Assembly (NCBI RefSeq): GCF_900112485.1
Contig: NZ_FOMG01000007.1
Span: 100,622 to 164,621 of the forward strand
DNA length: 64,000 nucleotides
Direction of reading: 5' to 3'
Source: Clostridium uliginosum
GTDB taxonomy: Bacteria > Bacillota > Clostridia > Clostridiales > Clostridiaceae
Shown here in pieces: positions 37,001 through 44,772 of the stretch (its first letter is position 1; every line of letters begins with the position of its first letter). The notes under the pieces were generated by a model that ran no database searches, was not told the DNA's origin, and saw nothing but the letters and a program-made list of their open reading frames with translations. Both the position numbers and the translations under genes were made by a program.

Positions 37001-37648
37001 ATGAATAAATATTTAAGAGAACCTGTAAATGGGTTAACACATTTAACTGGTGCTGTCTTATCACTAATAGGATTAATTATAATGTTAACTAAACTAACAT
37101 TAACAAATGGCTCTAAAATAGAATATTTTTCAATTATACTATTTGGAGTTAGCATGATTTTACTTTATAGTGCATCAGCAACTTATCACTCTGTTATCGC
37201 AAATTCAAAAGTAATTAAAATATTAAAAAAAGTAGATCATTCTATGATTTTTGTACTTATAGCAGGTTCTTATGCACCATTTTGTTTAATAGCATTGAAT
37301 AGTCCTGTAGGGAATAAACTGTTTATAACTGTTGCTACCGCTGCAATACTTGGAATACTATTTAAAATTGCTTGGGTTACTTGTCCTAGATGGCTAAGTA
37401 GTGTTATGTACATTGCAATTGGGTGGTTTGCTATTTTTGTAATATATCCATTATCTAAAGTACTAGCTACTGGTGGTTTAACTTTTTTTGTTATAGGTGG
37501 ACTTATGTATACAATCGGTGGAGTTATATATGCATTAAAAAAAGATAAAATAAAGATAGGAATCTTTGGTTCTCATGAAATATTTCATGTCTTTATATTA
37601 TTAGGAACACTTTGTCATTTTATTTGTGTATTTTTCTACATTATATAA
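37001..37648 (+). CDS. Hemolysin III/TrhA family membrane protein (PAQR fold)
   Basis: This 215-aa protein has seven hydrophobic segments. It begins EPVNGLTHLTGAVLSLIGLIIML and contains SATYHSV, KVDHSMIFVLIAGSYAPF and the C-terminal HEIFHVFILLGTLCHFICVF. The conserved Ser, His and Asp residues are those of the PAQR/hemolysin III family. TrhA in E. coli affects membrane energetics; hemolysis is not established here. AGGAGGT precedes the ATG. A strong terminator follows. Confidence 0.87.
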   Translation: MNKYLREPVNGLTHLTGAVLSLIGLIIMLTKLTLTNGSKIEYFSIILFGVSMILLYSASATYHSVIANSKVIKILKKVDHSMIFVLIAGSYAPFCLIALNSPVGNKLFITVATAAILGILFKIAWVTCPRWLSSVMYIAIGWFAIFVIYPLSKVLATGGLTFFVIGGLMYTIGGVIYALKKDKIKIGIFGSHEIFHVFILLGTLCHFICVFFYII

Positions 37649-37667
37649 TTTAAAAATATATAATGAA

Positions 37668-37719
37668 TGAGCTGTCTTTTACGATGAATTATTTTCTCGT
37701 AAAAGACAGCTCATTTTTG
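37668..37719 (+). terminator. Terminator of the hemolysin III gene
   Basis: A perfect 16-bp stem, GAGCTGTCTTTTACGA/TCGTAAAAGACAGCTC, followed by ATTTTTG. Confidence 0.88.
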
Positions 37720-37752
37720 AAGTATATACCTTTTATCCTTCATTATTGCTAT

Positions 37753-37855
37753 ATATTCTTATATTCTTATATTCTTATATTCTTATATTCTTATATTCTT
37801 ATATTCTTATATTCTTATATTCTTATATTCTTATATTCTTATATTCTTATATTCT
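37753..37855. repeat. 8-bp tandem repeat, about 12.9 copies of ATATTCTT
   Basis: The unit ATATTCTT repeats without a mismatch from 37753 to 37855 between the hemolysin III terminator and the end of the NSS transporter gene. There are no spacers, so it is a simple-sequence tract and not a CRISPR. Confidence 0.95.
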
Positions 37856-37915
37856 AGGAATTATATCATGATTTAATAATTTAAGTTTACTGTTTAAATA
37901 TAATATTTTATAAAC

Positions 37916-39229
37916 TTAACCAATTCCTCCATACATAACACCTAAAATTATAACTATTATAGTAACAATTGCAAAAACATATTTGGCAAACTTTAAAAAT
38001 CCATTTCCAAAATTTTTACTTGCCCCTGAATTTATCTCCTCTAAGATTTTCTTATTATCATACATATAGTAAAATACAAAGAAAACTATAAGTACTGCTA
38101 AAGGTGATATTATTATTGTTATAAGATTAGTAAAATTATCAAAAGTAGTCATACTTAAATTTAATGGTATTGATAATATAAATGTTATAGCAGCAATAAT
38201 CATAGCAGACTTCTTTCTACTAAACTTTGTTTGAGACATTAATGCTTCAACTGGTCCTTCTAACATATTAATGGTAGAAGATATAGCTGCAAATAATAAA
38301 CTCAAAAAGAATACTATTGCAATTATACTACCACCTGGCATTGACTTAAATATTGTTGGCATTGTTATAAATAGTAATGGTGGCCCTGCCATAGGATCTA
38401 ACTTAAAAGCAAATACTGCTGGCATTATAACAAATGATGCAAGAAGTGCTGCTAAGGTATCTAAAATAGCAGTGCTTAAAGCTGACCTTGGTATATCAAA
38501 ATCTTTCTTCATATAGCTACCATAAACAACCATTCCACAACCATTTAATGATACTGTGAAAAAAGCTTGTCCTAATGCCATAACCCAAGTATTAGCTTTA
38601 AATAAGAACTCCCATTTAGGAGTTAGAAGATATTTAACTCCTTCCATAGCTCCTGGTAATGTAAGTGATCTTATAGCTAGAAGAATAAATATAATAAATA
38701 AAGCTGGCATTATTATCTTATTTATCAGCTCTATTCCCTTTGTTACTCCAACATAAACTATAATTAGTGTTAATGCTATAGCGATAAAATCCCATATAAT
38801 TGTTTCACTACTTCCTGCAAACCCTTGAAAAAATGTATTAACATCTATAGAAAATAATTCTCCTGTAATACTCATTGAAAAATACTTCATTATCCATCCT
38901 ACAACTACATTATAGAACATAAATACTCCCGCAAGCCCTACTACTGGTATTAAACCTACTAATAAACCACCTTTTTTATTTTTTTCATTAAATATAGTTC
39001 TAATTCCTGTCATTGAGCCACCCTTAAATTTCCTTCCAAAAGCAAACTCTGTTATCAATCCTGTTGATCCTAGTATTAACACGAATATAAAATATGGAAT
39101 TAGAAATGCTGCTCCTCCATTTTGACCTAATCTATATGGAAACATCCATATATTACCTAATCCTACTGCAGCTCCTATACACGATAAAATAAAACCTGCT
39201 CTACTTGTGAAATTTTCTCTTTTAGCCAT
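37916..39229 (-). CDS. Sodium-dependent NSS (SNF) family amino acid transporter, probably for tyrosine
   Basis: This 437-aa protein has about 11-12 membrane helices, normal for bacterial NSS proteins. The first helix carries CIGAAVGLGNIWMFPYRLGQNGG with the unwound substrate and sodium site. FFTVSLNGCGMVVYGSY corresponds to helix 6. Family members import amino acids with sodium. The leader upstream encodes a small peptide ending A-Y-Y-F-N-Y-Y-R followed by alternative hairpins and a terminator, which points to tyrosine as the regulated substrate. That assignment is inference; a tyrosine NSS transporter is known in Fusobacterium. The ribosome site is AGGAGGT. Confidence 0.88.
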   Translation of the reverse strand: MAKRENFTSRAGFILSCIGAAVGLGNIWMFPYRLGQNGGAAFLIPYFIFVLILGSTGLITEFAFGRKFKGGSMTGIRTIFNEKNKKGGLLVGLIPVVGLAGVFMFYNVVVGWIMKYFSMSITGELFSIDVNTFFQGFAGSSETIIWDFIAIALTLIIVYVGVTKGIELINKIIMPALFIIFILLAIRSLTLPGAMEGVKYLLTPKWEFLFKANTWVMALGQAFFTVSLNGCGMVVYGSYMKKDFDIPRSALSTAILDTLAALLASFVIMPAVFAFKLDPMAGPPLLFITMPTIFKSMPGGSIIAIVFFLSLLFAAISSTINMLEGPVEALMSQTKFSRKKSAMIIAAITFILSIPLNLSMTTFDNFTNLITIIISPLAVLIVFFVFYYMYDNKKILEEINSGASKNFGNGFLKFAKYVFAIVTIIVIILGVMYGGIG

Positions 39230-39250
39230 TTCCTACTGTACCTCCTACAT

Positions 39251-39283
39251 AAAATAAAGCCACATAGTTTTTTACTATGTGGC
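39251..39283 (-). terminator. Leader terminator of the NSS transporter (hairpin C:D)
   Basis: On the minus strand GCCACATAG, a 7-base loop, CTATGTGGC, then TTTATTTT. It lies 22 bases ahead of the transporter start codon, inside the 5' leader. It can be blocked by pairing with the preceding hairpin's arm. Confidence 0.85.
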
Positions 39284-39313
39284 TCGGCTCCTACAATACT
39301 AATAATCCTAAAT

Positions 39314-39335
39314 CCACATAGCAATTTCTATGTGG
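39314..39335 (-). promoter_or_regulatory. Alternative hairpin A:B in the NSS transporter leader
   Basis: On the minus strand CCACATAG, 6-base loop, CTATGTGG. Both arms are repeated in the terminator 30 bases downstream, so B (39321-39314) can pair with C (39267-39259) and prevent the terminator. Confidence 0.8.
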
Positions 39336-39425
39336 TCGATTTTGAGAATAACAAAAACCATTAACCATCATAGACACAAACCAAAGTTCATTTTCGGCTT
39401 GTACCTATAAATATCAATACAAGCT

Positions 39426-39491
39426 CTACCTATAATAGTTAAAGTAATATGCTTTATTAAATTGAATAGTTTTAAAATTAATGCATATCAT
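39426..39491 (-). CDS. Leader peptide with tandem Tyr codons (regulatory)
   Basis: The ATG at 39491-39489 follows GGAGAG with an 8-base spacing. The reading frame is 21 codons with a TAG stop at 39428-39426. It begins M-I-C-I-N-F and ends A-Y-Y-F-N-Y-Y-R: four Tyr and one Phe in the last seven positions. It is the first gene of the NSS transporter transcript. Stalling at the Tyr codons when charged tRNA-Tyr is scarce would be expected to change the folding of the RNA before the terminator. Too short for normal annotation. Inference from sequence only. Confidence 0.72.
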   Translation of the reverse strand: MICINFKTIQFNKAYYFNYYR

Positions 39492-39522
39492 AATTATTAC
39501 TCTCCGTTTAACAATTTCCTTA

Positions 39523-39552
39523 ATTTTATCACCTTACTTACAAAAATGTCAA
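39523..39552 (-). promoter_or_regulatory. Promoter of the NSS transporter leader
   Basis: On the minus strand TTGACA (39552-39547), 18-base spacer, TAAAAT (39528-39523). It predicts a leader of about 285 bases. Confidence 0.65.
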
Positions 39553-39648
39553 TAATAAAGCTTGTTTTGATTGTCTCAATGGTTCTCTTTAACTACTATT
39601 GTATGGTATAATAACTGAATAAATACGCTATGAAATGAGGGAAATTTA

Positions 39649-41244
39649 TTGATAACTGTATCAAATGTTAGTTTAAGATTTGGTGGACGTAAGCTTTTTG
39701 AAGATGTCAACCTTAAATTTAATCCAGGAAACTGTTATGGAGTTATTGGTGCTAATGGTGCTGGTAAGAGTACATTTTTAAAAATACTTTCTGGTGATAT
39801 TGAACCTAATACAGGTGAAGTAATAATTAGAGCTAATACCAGAATGTCAGTCTTAAAACAAGATCATTACAAATATGATGAATTTGAAGTTTTAGAAACA
39901 GTAATTATGGGTAATGAAAGATTGTACCAAATCATGAAAGAAAAAGATGAAATATATGCAAAACCTGAATTTTCTGATGAAGATGGTATTAAAGCATCTG
40001 AATTAGAAGGAGAATTTGCTGAACTTAATGGTTGGGAAGCAGAATCTGAAGCTTCTTCTTTACTTCAAGGATTAGGAATAGGAACAGAAATTCATTTTAA
40101 AAAAATGTCAGAATTAACAGGTGCCGAAAAAATTAAAGTTCTTTTAGCTCAAGCTTTATTTGGTAATCCTGGAATATTAGTTCTTGACGAACCTACTAAT
40201 CACTTAGACCTTAAGGCTGTTAATTGGTTAGAAAACTTCTTAGCAAATTTTGAAGGAACTGTAATAGTTGTATCGCATGATAGACATTTCTTAAACACAG
40301 TTTGTACTCAAATGGCTGATGTTGACTTTGGTAAAATTAAGATATATGTTGGTAACTATGATTTCTGGTATGAGTCTAGCCAATTAGCTCTTCAATTATC
40401 AAAAGATCAAAACAAGAAAAAAGAAGAAAAAATTAAAGACTTACAAGACTTTATCGCAAGATTTAGTGCTAATGCTTCTAAATCTAAGCAAGCTACTTCT
40501 CGTAAGAAGTTATTAGATAAGATTACTTTAGATGATATTCAACCTTCAAGTAGAAAATATCCTTTCGTAGGATTTAAACCTGAAAGAGAGGTTGGAAATG
40601 ATATATTAGCTGTTAAAGATTTATCTAAAACCATTGATGGAGTTAAAGTTTTAGATAACATAAACTTCATCGTTAACAAAGATGAAAAAATTGCCCTTGT
40701 TGGTAATGAAATAGCTGTAACTACATTATTTAAGATATTAGCTGGAGAAATGGAACCTGATAGTGGAGAATTTAAATGGGGAATAACTATAACTAATGCT
40801 TACTTCCCTAATGACAACTCTGCATATTTCAATGACTGCGATCTTTCTTTAGTAGATTGGCTTAGACAATATTCTGAAGAAAAATCTGAAAGTTACATAA
40901 GAGGATTCTTAGGTAGAATGTTATTCTCTGGTGAAGAAGCTTTAAAGCAAGCTAATGTATTATCAGGAGGAGAAAAGGTTAGATGTATGTTATCTAAAAT
41001 GATGCTTTCAAATGCAAATGTATTAATGTTAGATCAACCAACTAACCATTTAGATCTTGAATCAATTACAGCTGTAAATAATGGATTAAAGGATTATAGT
41101 AGCAATCTTTTATTTGCTTCTCATGACCATCAATTCATTCAAACTATAGCTAATAGAATTATAGACATTAAAGATGATGGATCTATAGTTGATAGAACTA
41201 TGAGTTTTGATGAATACTTAGAATTTGCTGAATCAAACAAATAA
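39649..41244 (+). CDS. ABC-F family ATPase (YkpA/YbiT-like)
   Basis: This 531-aa soluble protein has two ABC domains and no membrane part. The first site is complete (Walker A GANGAGKS at 34-41, Walker B ILVLDE181PTNHLD). The signature reads LTGAE. In the second, Walker A is G-N-E-I-A-V-T-T (352-359) without the usual Lys, and the catalytic glutamate is Q463 (MLDQPTNHLD). The linker is rich in charged residues. ABC-F proteins act on ribosomes. The TTG start follows GAGGGA. An extended -10 (TGGTATAAT, 39604-39612) lies upstream. Confidence 0.88.
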   Translation: MITVSNVSLRFGGRKLFEDVNLKFNPGNCYGVIGANGAGKSTFLKILSGDIEPNTGEVIIRANTRMSVLKQDHYKYDEFEVLETVIMGNERLYQIMKEKDEIYAKPEFSDEDGIKASELEGEFAELNGWEAESEASSLLQGLGIGTEIHFKKMSELTGAEKIKVLLAQALFGNPGILVLDEPTNHLDLKAVNWLENFLANFEGTVIVVSHDRHFLNTVCTQMADVDFGKIKIYVGNYDFWYESSQLALQLSKDQNKKKEEKIKDLQDFIARFSANASKSKQATSRKKLLDKITLDDIQPSSRKYPFVGFKPEREVGNDILAVKDLSKTIDGVKVLDNINFIVNKDEKIALVGNEIAVTTLFKILAGEMEPDSGEFKWGITITNAYFPNDNSAYFNDCDLSLVDWLRQYSEEKSESYIRGFLGRMLFSGEEALKQANVLSGGEKVRCMLSKMMLSNANVLMLDQPTNHLDLESITAVNNGLKDYSSNLLFASHDHQFIQTIANRIIDIKDDGSIVDRTMSFDEYLEFAESNK

Positions 41245-41256
41245 TTAAAGCAAAAT

Positions 41257-41298
41257 AAAATGGATATTCTCACTTTAGAGACTATCCATTTTTTTATA
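41257..41298 (+). terminator. Terminator of the ABC-F gene
   Basis: AAAATGGATATTCTC pairs with GAGACTATCCATTTT, followed by TTTTTAT. Confidence 0.78.
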
Positions 41299-41312
41299 TT
41301 TAGCCATATAAT

Positions 41313-41882
41313 TTAATTTTTTCCGAGACCTCTTAATATAAACTTTGATGTTTTTTCAATTATATCCTCTAAATCTATTTTTTCAATGTTGATCGATTCA
41401 TATATTGCAACAGAACATAAAGTTCCAAAAAATTCATAAGACATAAGTTCACTATCACCTTGTCTAATTTTACCCTCTTCCATAGCTACTTTAATGTAAA
41501 TCTCTAATTCCTTTATATAATTTCTAATTCTATTTCTTAACTCATCTTGCCTTTTTTCATTTCCCCATAATTGACTAATTACTACTTTAAAAAAGTCCTT
41601 ATGTTCATAAAGGAATGTTAATTGTATTCTACATATCTTTGTTAATTTATCAATAGCACTTTCATTTAGCTGTTTTATTTTTACAGCTTCATCATTAAGC
41701 ATTTTTAGTCCTTCTTCAACTATAAAATTAAATATCTCTTCTTTACTTGTAAAATGATAATATAATGTACCCTTAGCAAGTCCCGCATTTGCTGCTATGT
41801 CATCCATAGTGGATCCTTTATATCCTGATTTTGAAAATATTTCTATTGCAGAATTAAAAATTAAAACCTTTGTTTTATTCAC
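41313..41882 (-). CDS. TetR/AcrR family transcriptional regulator
   Basis: This 189-aa protein has the N-terminal TetR helix-turn-helix (FNSAIEIFSKSGYKGSTMDDIAANAGLAKGTLYYHFTSKEEIF, residues about 8-50) and an all-helical ligand domain. The start is GTG after AGGAGA. It is divergent from psd, 319 bases away. The ligand and targets are unknown. Confidence 0.88.
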   Translation of the reverse strand: MNKTKVLIFNSAIEIFSKSGYKGSTMDDIAANAGLAKGTLYYHFTSKEEIFNFIVEEGLKMLNDEAVKIKQLNESAIDKLTKICRIQLTFLYEHKDFFKVVISQLWGNEKRQDELRNRIRNYIKELEIYIKVAMEEGKIRQGDSELMSYEFFGTLCSVAIYESINIEKIDLEDIIEKTSKFILRGLGKN

Positions 41883-41967
41883 AACTTATCTCCTCATTTT
41901 CTAATCTCATTAATATTACCATTATACCACTATTCATTTACTATATATTCTTAAACACTCTAATTTT

Positions 41968-41995
41968 TTGATATTTTTAATATGTATGATAAAAT
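41968..41995 (+). promoter_or_regulatory. Possible psd promoter, now separated from the gene by TWA element 16
   Basis: TTGATA, 16-base spacer, TAAAAT. The target repeat of element 16 starts 5 bases downstream. Confidence 0.4.
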
Positions 41996-41999
41996 TACT

Positions 42000-42163
42000 T
42001 TAGGCATTGTAAAATAAATAACTAGTCAAAGATTTTTAGTATTTTTTGAACTAGACAAGGACGTGAGTGTAGTTAATACTGCTATTGTTAGTTGTATTTG
42101 CTGATTCAGTATAGTACAAAAAAGATAAGAATGCTGACTAATTATTTATTGGAAGATGACTTA
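42000..42163 (+). mobile_element. TWA element 16 (same subfamily as element 1)
   Basis: TTA|GGCATTGTAAAATAAATAAC...TATTGGAAGATGAC|TTA. It shares AACTAGTCAAAG, ACTAGACAAGGA and CAGTATAGTAC with element 1. A lone left end (TTA|GGCACATTCAAAAGAAAG) follows at 42173-42192 and donates part of the psd ribosome site. Confidence 0.82.
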
Positions 42164-42201
42164 TATATTAATTTAGGCACATTCAAAAGAAAGAGGTATA
42201 T

Positions 42202-43101
42202 ATGATTAAAATATATGATAGAAAAACTAAAACTTATGAAGAAGAAAATATAGCTGGAAAAAAATTTATTGAATGGACTTATGAATCTCCACTAGGTAAA
42301 GGCGTTACTGAATTAATTGCTAAAAGAAAAATTTTTTCAAAATTATATGGTGTATTTTGTGATACAAAGTTAAGTACAAAAAAAATCCCTGAGTTTGTAG
42401 AAAACTTTGATATTGATATGGCAATTGCTCAGAAAAAGATTTCTGATTTTACTTCATTTAACGATTTTTTTATTAGAACTTTAATTCCTAGTTCAAGACC
42501 TATAGTGTCTGATGAAAATATATTAGTTTCTCCGGGAGATGGAAGAATTACTATTTATGATGATATTAACCTTAATAATATTATTCAAATTAAAGGATTA
42601 ACTTATAGTTTAAGTGAATTAATTAAAGATGATAAAATTGCTAAAAACTACGAAAATGGAGTATGTGTTATTCTAAGATTATGCCCTACTGATTATCACA
42701 GATTTCATTTTATAGATTCAGGAATTCCATCTGAAACTTTTAAAATAAATGGTCATTATTATTCAGTTAATCCAATCGCTCTTAATTCGATACCTAAACT
42801 TTTTTGTGAAAACAAAAGAGAATGGTCTATATTGAAATCAGATAACTTTGGCGATATTCTAACTATAGAAGTTGGAGCAACTTGCGTTGGCTCTATAATT
42901 CAAACTTACTCACCTGATAAAAAAGTAAACAAAGGTGATGAAAAAGGATATTTTAAATTTGGTGGTTCAACCACAATCTTATTTTTCCAAAAAAATAAAA
43001 TTAAAATAGATGATGATATTTTAGCTCAATCTAAAAAAGGTTATGAGTGTAAAGTTTTATTAGGCGAAAAAATTGGTACTAAGGCACATGAAAGAAAATA
43101 A
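42202..43101 (+). CDS. psd: Phosphatidylserine decarboxylase proenzyme
   Basis: At 299 aa it has the self-cleavage motif G254-G-S256-T ([12 protein letters not shown]). The chain splits there and Ser256 becomes the pyruvoyl cofactor of the alpha subunit. Upstream blocks include [16 protein letters not shown] and [15 protein letters not shown] with the catalytic His. It makes phosphatidylethanolamine at the membrane. The last residues K-A-H-E-R-K and the stop are encoded by a TWA end (AAGGCACATGAAAGAAAATAA), so the original terminus was replaced. The ribosome site is AAAGAGG. Confidence 0.93.
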   Translation: MIKIYDRKTKTYEEENIAGKKFIEWTYESPLGKGVTELIAKRKIFSKLYGVFCDTKLSTKKIPEFVENFDIDMAIAQKKISDFTSFNDFFIRTLIPSSRPIVSDENILVSPGDGRITIYDDINLNNIIQIKGLTYSLSELIKDDKIAKNYENGVCVILRLCPTDYHRFHFIDSGIPSETFKINGHYYSVNPIALNSIPKLFCENKREWSILKSDNFGDILTIEVGATCVGSIIQTYSPDKKVNKGDEKGYFKFGGSTTILFFQKNKIKIDDDILAQSKKGYECKVLLGEKIGTKAHERK

Positions 43102-43131
43102 TAGACCAAAGATGCGTCGCATATTTGGTGA
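43080..43131 (+). repeat. TWA element remnant (left end) encoding the Psd C-terminus
   Basis: TAA|GGCACATGAAAGAAAATAA...GATGCGTCGCATATTTGGTG. The right end is missing. It supplies the last six codons and stop of psd. Confidence 0.8.
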
Positions 43132-43132
43132 A

Positions 43133-43238
43133 AAATAATACCCACTACTTATATTTAGGTATTTTAAAAAAATAACAAATCAGTATTATAGTATATTTGA
43201 CTTGTTATTTTATATACCTTAAGTGTGGGTATTATTTT
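43133..43238. repeat. Old terminator hairpin split by TWA element 17
   Basis: AAAATAATACCCACTACTTA (from 43132) and TTAAGTGTGGGTATTATTTT (to 43238) are inverted arms around element 17. Without the element they form an 18-bp stem with a 3-base loop between the convergent psd and CARF genes. Confidence 0.75.
43155..43221. mobile_element. TWA element 17 (short form)
   Basis: TTA|GGTATTTTAAAAAAATAAC...TTGTTATTTTATATACC|TTA, inserted in the loop of an older terminator. Confidence 0.82.
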
Positions 43239-44375
43239 CTAATTATTAATTATTTTCTTTAAAGAACTTTTAAATTTATTAATATCCTTATCTAATATTA
43301 CTAAATTTATTCCCATCGCATCTGCACGTTCATTAATACACTTTTTAGAAGGCTCTTTTGTTGCTACTAATATTTTCTTTGCATTATCTCCACCTAATCT
43401 TTTGCTATACACATCCAACTCATTTAATGTACTTTCATCATATTTAGAACTATCTTTACATGATATACATATCAATATATCATCTTTAACTGCTAATACA
43501 TCAAATTCATTCTTAACTTTGGTTTTTCCCTCATCCCATACAAATACTACCCCACTTTTAACATCATCTATTTCCTTAATTTCTCTAACTACTATATTAG
43601 TTAATACCTCTAGCCAAGTTCCACTTTTAAATATAAATCCTTTTAAATAATCATTTTGAAAATATATTTTTATTTCACCTTTGTTTTTTTTACATTGTAT
43701 TGCACAAATATTTTGTAAGTATATTAAGCATATTTTTAGTATTCTAGTTTCTTCATCATTTAAGTACTCTAAATTAACAATTATTTTATTACTTTCAGCG
43801 TAATCATGTATAAATATATTACCATCATAAAGCTTATTTTTATATTTATGCCAAATTTCTAAATTCTTATAAATTTTCTTTGTTATACTAATTACATCTG
43901 GATATGTACTTATTGTTGTTGAATCCAATAATATATTTGCTCCTGTTATTTTTAAAATGTCATCTAAATAAATATCTTTAAATTGTTGAAATATATCATT
44001 TGAATTTTCACCTAATTTATACAATTTTTTATTTAAAATATCTACATATATAATATCAAATCCTTTAATTAATGCTTGATTTAATAAAATTAGAGAATTA
44101 ATTCTTTTTCCTCCTGTTACATTAACTATAGTTTCTTCTGGTATTAGACCATTTAATATATTATTAATTCCTTCTATATCTCCTTCATTAATACAATAGC
44201 TTTTAATATCAACTAATGGAAAATTTTCTTTATGGTATTTTTCTATTTGATTATATAAATTATCATTTTCTTTACTTTTTAAATAAAGTACTTTATTAGG
44301 TTTAAATTGATCCGTAGCTAATAAATTTCCTTCGTTATGCTTATCTAATAAATTAATTAAAACATTAGTTTTCAT
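43239..44375 (-). CDS. CARF-domain nuclease of the DUF1887 (Card1/Can2-like) type
   Basis: I take the ATG at 44375 (M-K-T-N-V-L-I-N), 8 bases after GAAGGTG; an upstream TTG belongs to TWA element 18. The 378-aa protein has an N-terminal CARF Rossmann domain (1 to about 150; motif VTGGKRINS at 86-94). A middle winged-helix-like part (about 195-250) follows, then a PD-(D/E)xK fold with G-T-W-L-E256, N-E-F-D292 and I-S-C-K307. In Card1/Can2, cyclic oligoadenylates bound to CARF switch on cleavage of nucleic acids. The acidic residue expected two before Lys is Ser here. No cas gene or CRISPR array is in the window. It lies between psd and tRNA-Arg, with TWA elements on both sides. Confidence 0.85.
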   Translation of the reverse strand: MKTNVLINLLDKHNEGNLLATDQFKPNKVLYLKSKENDNLYNQIEKYHKENFPLVDIKSYCINEGDIEGINNILNGLIPEETIVNVTGGKRINSLILLNQALIKGFDIIYVDILNKKLYKLGENSNDIFQQFKDIYLDDILKITGANILLDSTTISTYPDVISITKKIYKNLEIWHKYKNKLYDGNIFIHDYAESNKIIVNLEYLNDEETRILKICLIYLQNICAIQCKKNKGEIKIYFQNDYLKGFIFKSGTWLEVLTNIVVREIKEIDDVKSGVVFVWDEGKTKVKNEFDVLAVKDDILICISCKDSSKYDESTLNELDVYSKRLGGDNAKKILVATKEPSKKCINERADAMGINLVILDKDINKFKSSLKKIINN

Positions 44376-44401
44376 TATAATTGCACCTTCACTTATTTTA
44401 C

Positions 44402-44474
44402 TAAGGCATATTAAAATAAATAACAAATAAGTCAGCTAGTATATTTTACTTGTTATTTTCTTTAATATGCCTAA
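44402..44474 (-). mobile_element. TWA element 18 (short form)
   Basis: TAA|GGCATATTAAAATAAATAAC...TTTCTTTAATATGCC|TAA. It lies 27 bp upstream of the CARF nuclease start codon. Confidence 0.87.
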
Positions 44475-44548
44475 TATATAATTTAACCAATTGTATAATT
44501 TATTATTAATATATAATTATTACACTATTCCTTATTTTTAATATACTA

Positions 44549-44581
44549 AAAAAGTCTAACTATAAATAGTTAGACTTTCAT
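44549..44581 (-). terminator. Terminator of tRNA-Arg
   Basis: On the minus strand AAAGTCTAACTA...TAGTTAGACTTT then TTTTAG. It starts 11 bases after the tRNA 3' end. Confidence 0.85.
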
Positions 44582-44591
44582 TTAAGTATAA

Positions 44592-44666
44592 TGGTAGAGC
44601 GTAAAGGAATCGAACCCTCAATCCACCGTCCGTAGCGGTGTGTTATATCCGTTTAACTAACGCTCC
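44592..44666 (-). tRNA. tRNA-Arg (anticodon ACG)
   Basis: The minus strand starts GGAGCGTTAG; the anticodon stem-loop is CACCG-CTACGGA-CGGTG (anticodon ACG, read as ICG). The T arm is GAGGGTTCGATTCCTTT and the acceptor end ACGCTCT. CCA is encoded at 44594-44592. Single gene with its own terminator. Confidence 0.93.
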
Positions 44667-44772
44667 ATATTTATTTTAATTTTACTTCCAGAAATATCTT
44701 ATCACAAGCTATTATAATACGCAAGTTTATAGAATTAAATACTTTATGTTATTTTATAAATTACATAAGACA

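Noticed and set aside
37751..37856. CRISPR array
   Set aside because: The repeat unit is 8 bp with no spacers; it is a simple tandem repeat. No other array-like periodicity or cas gene was seen.
39230..39480. Lysine riboswitch in the NSS transporter leader
   Set aside because: AGGTAGAG and GCCGAA are suggestive, but the P1 closing strand, TGTCA and other conserved core parts are missing. The Tyr-codon leader peptide and A-B-C-D hairpins explain the region better.
44376..44426. N-terminal extension of the CARF nuclease starting at TTG 44426
   Set aside because: The extra residues are read-through of TWA element 18. The ATG at 44375 has the correct ribosome site.
44592..44666. tRNA-Arg as an integration site for a defence island
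   Set aside because: No integrase or duplicated tRNA 3' end was seen next to the CARF gene, so an integrative island is not supported.
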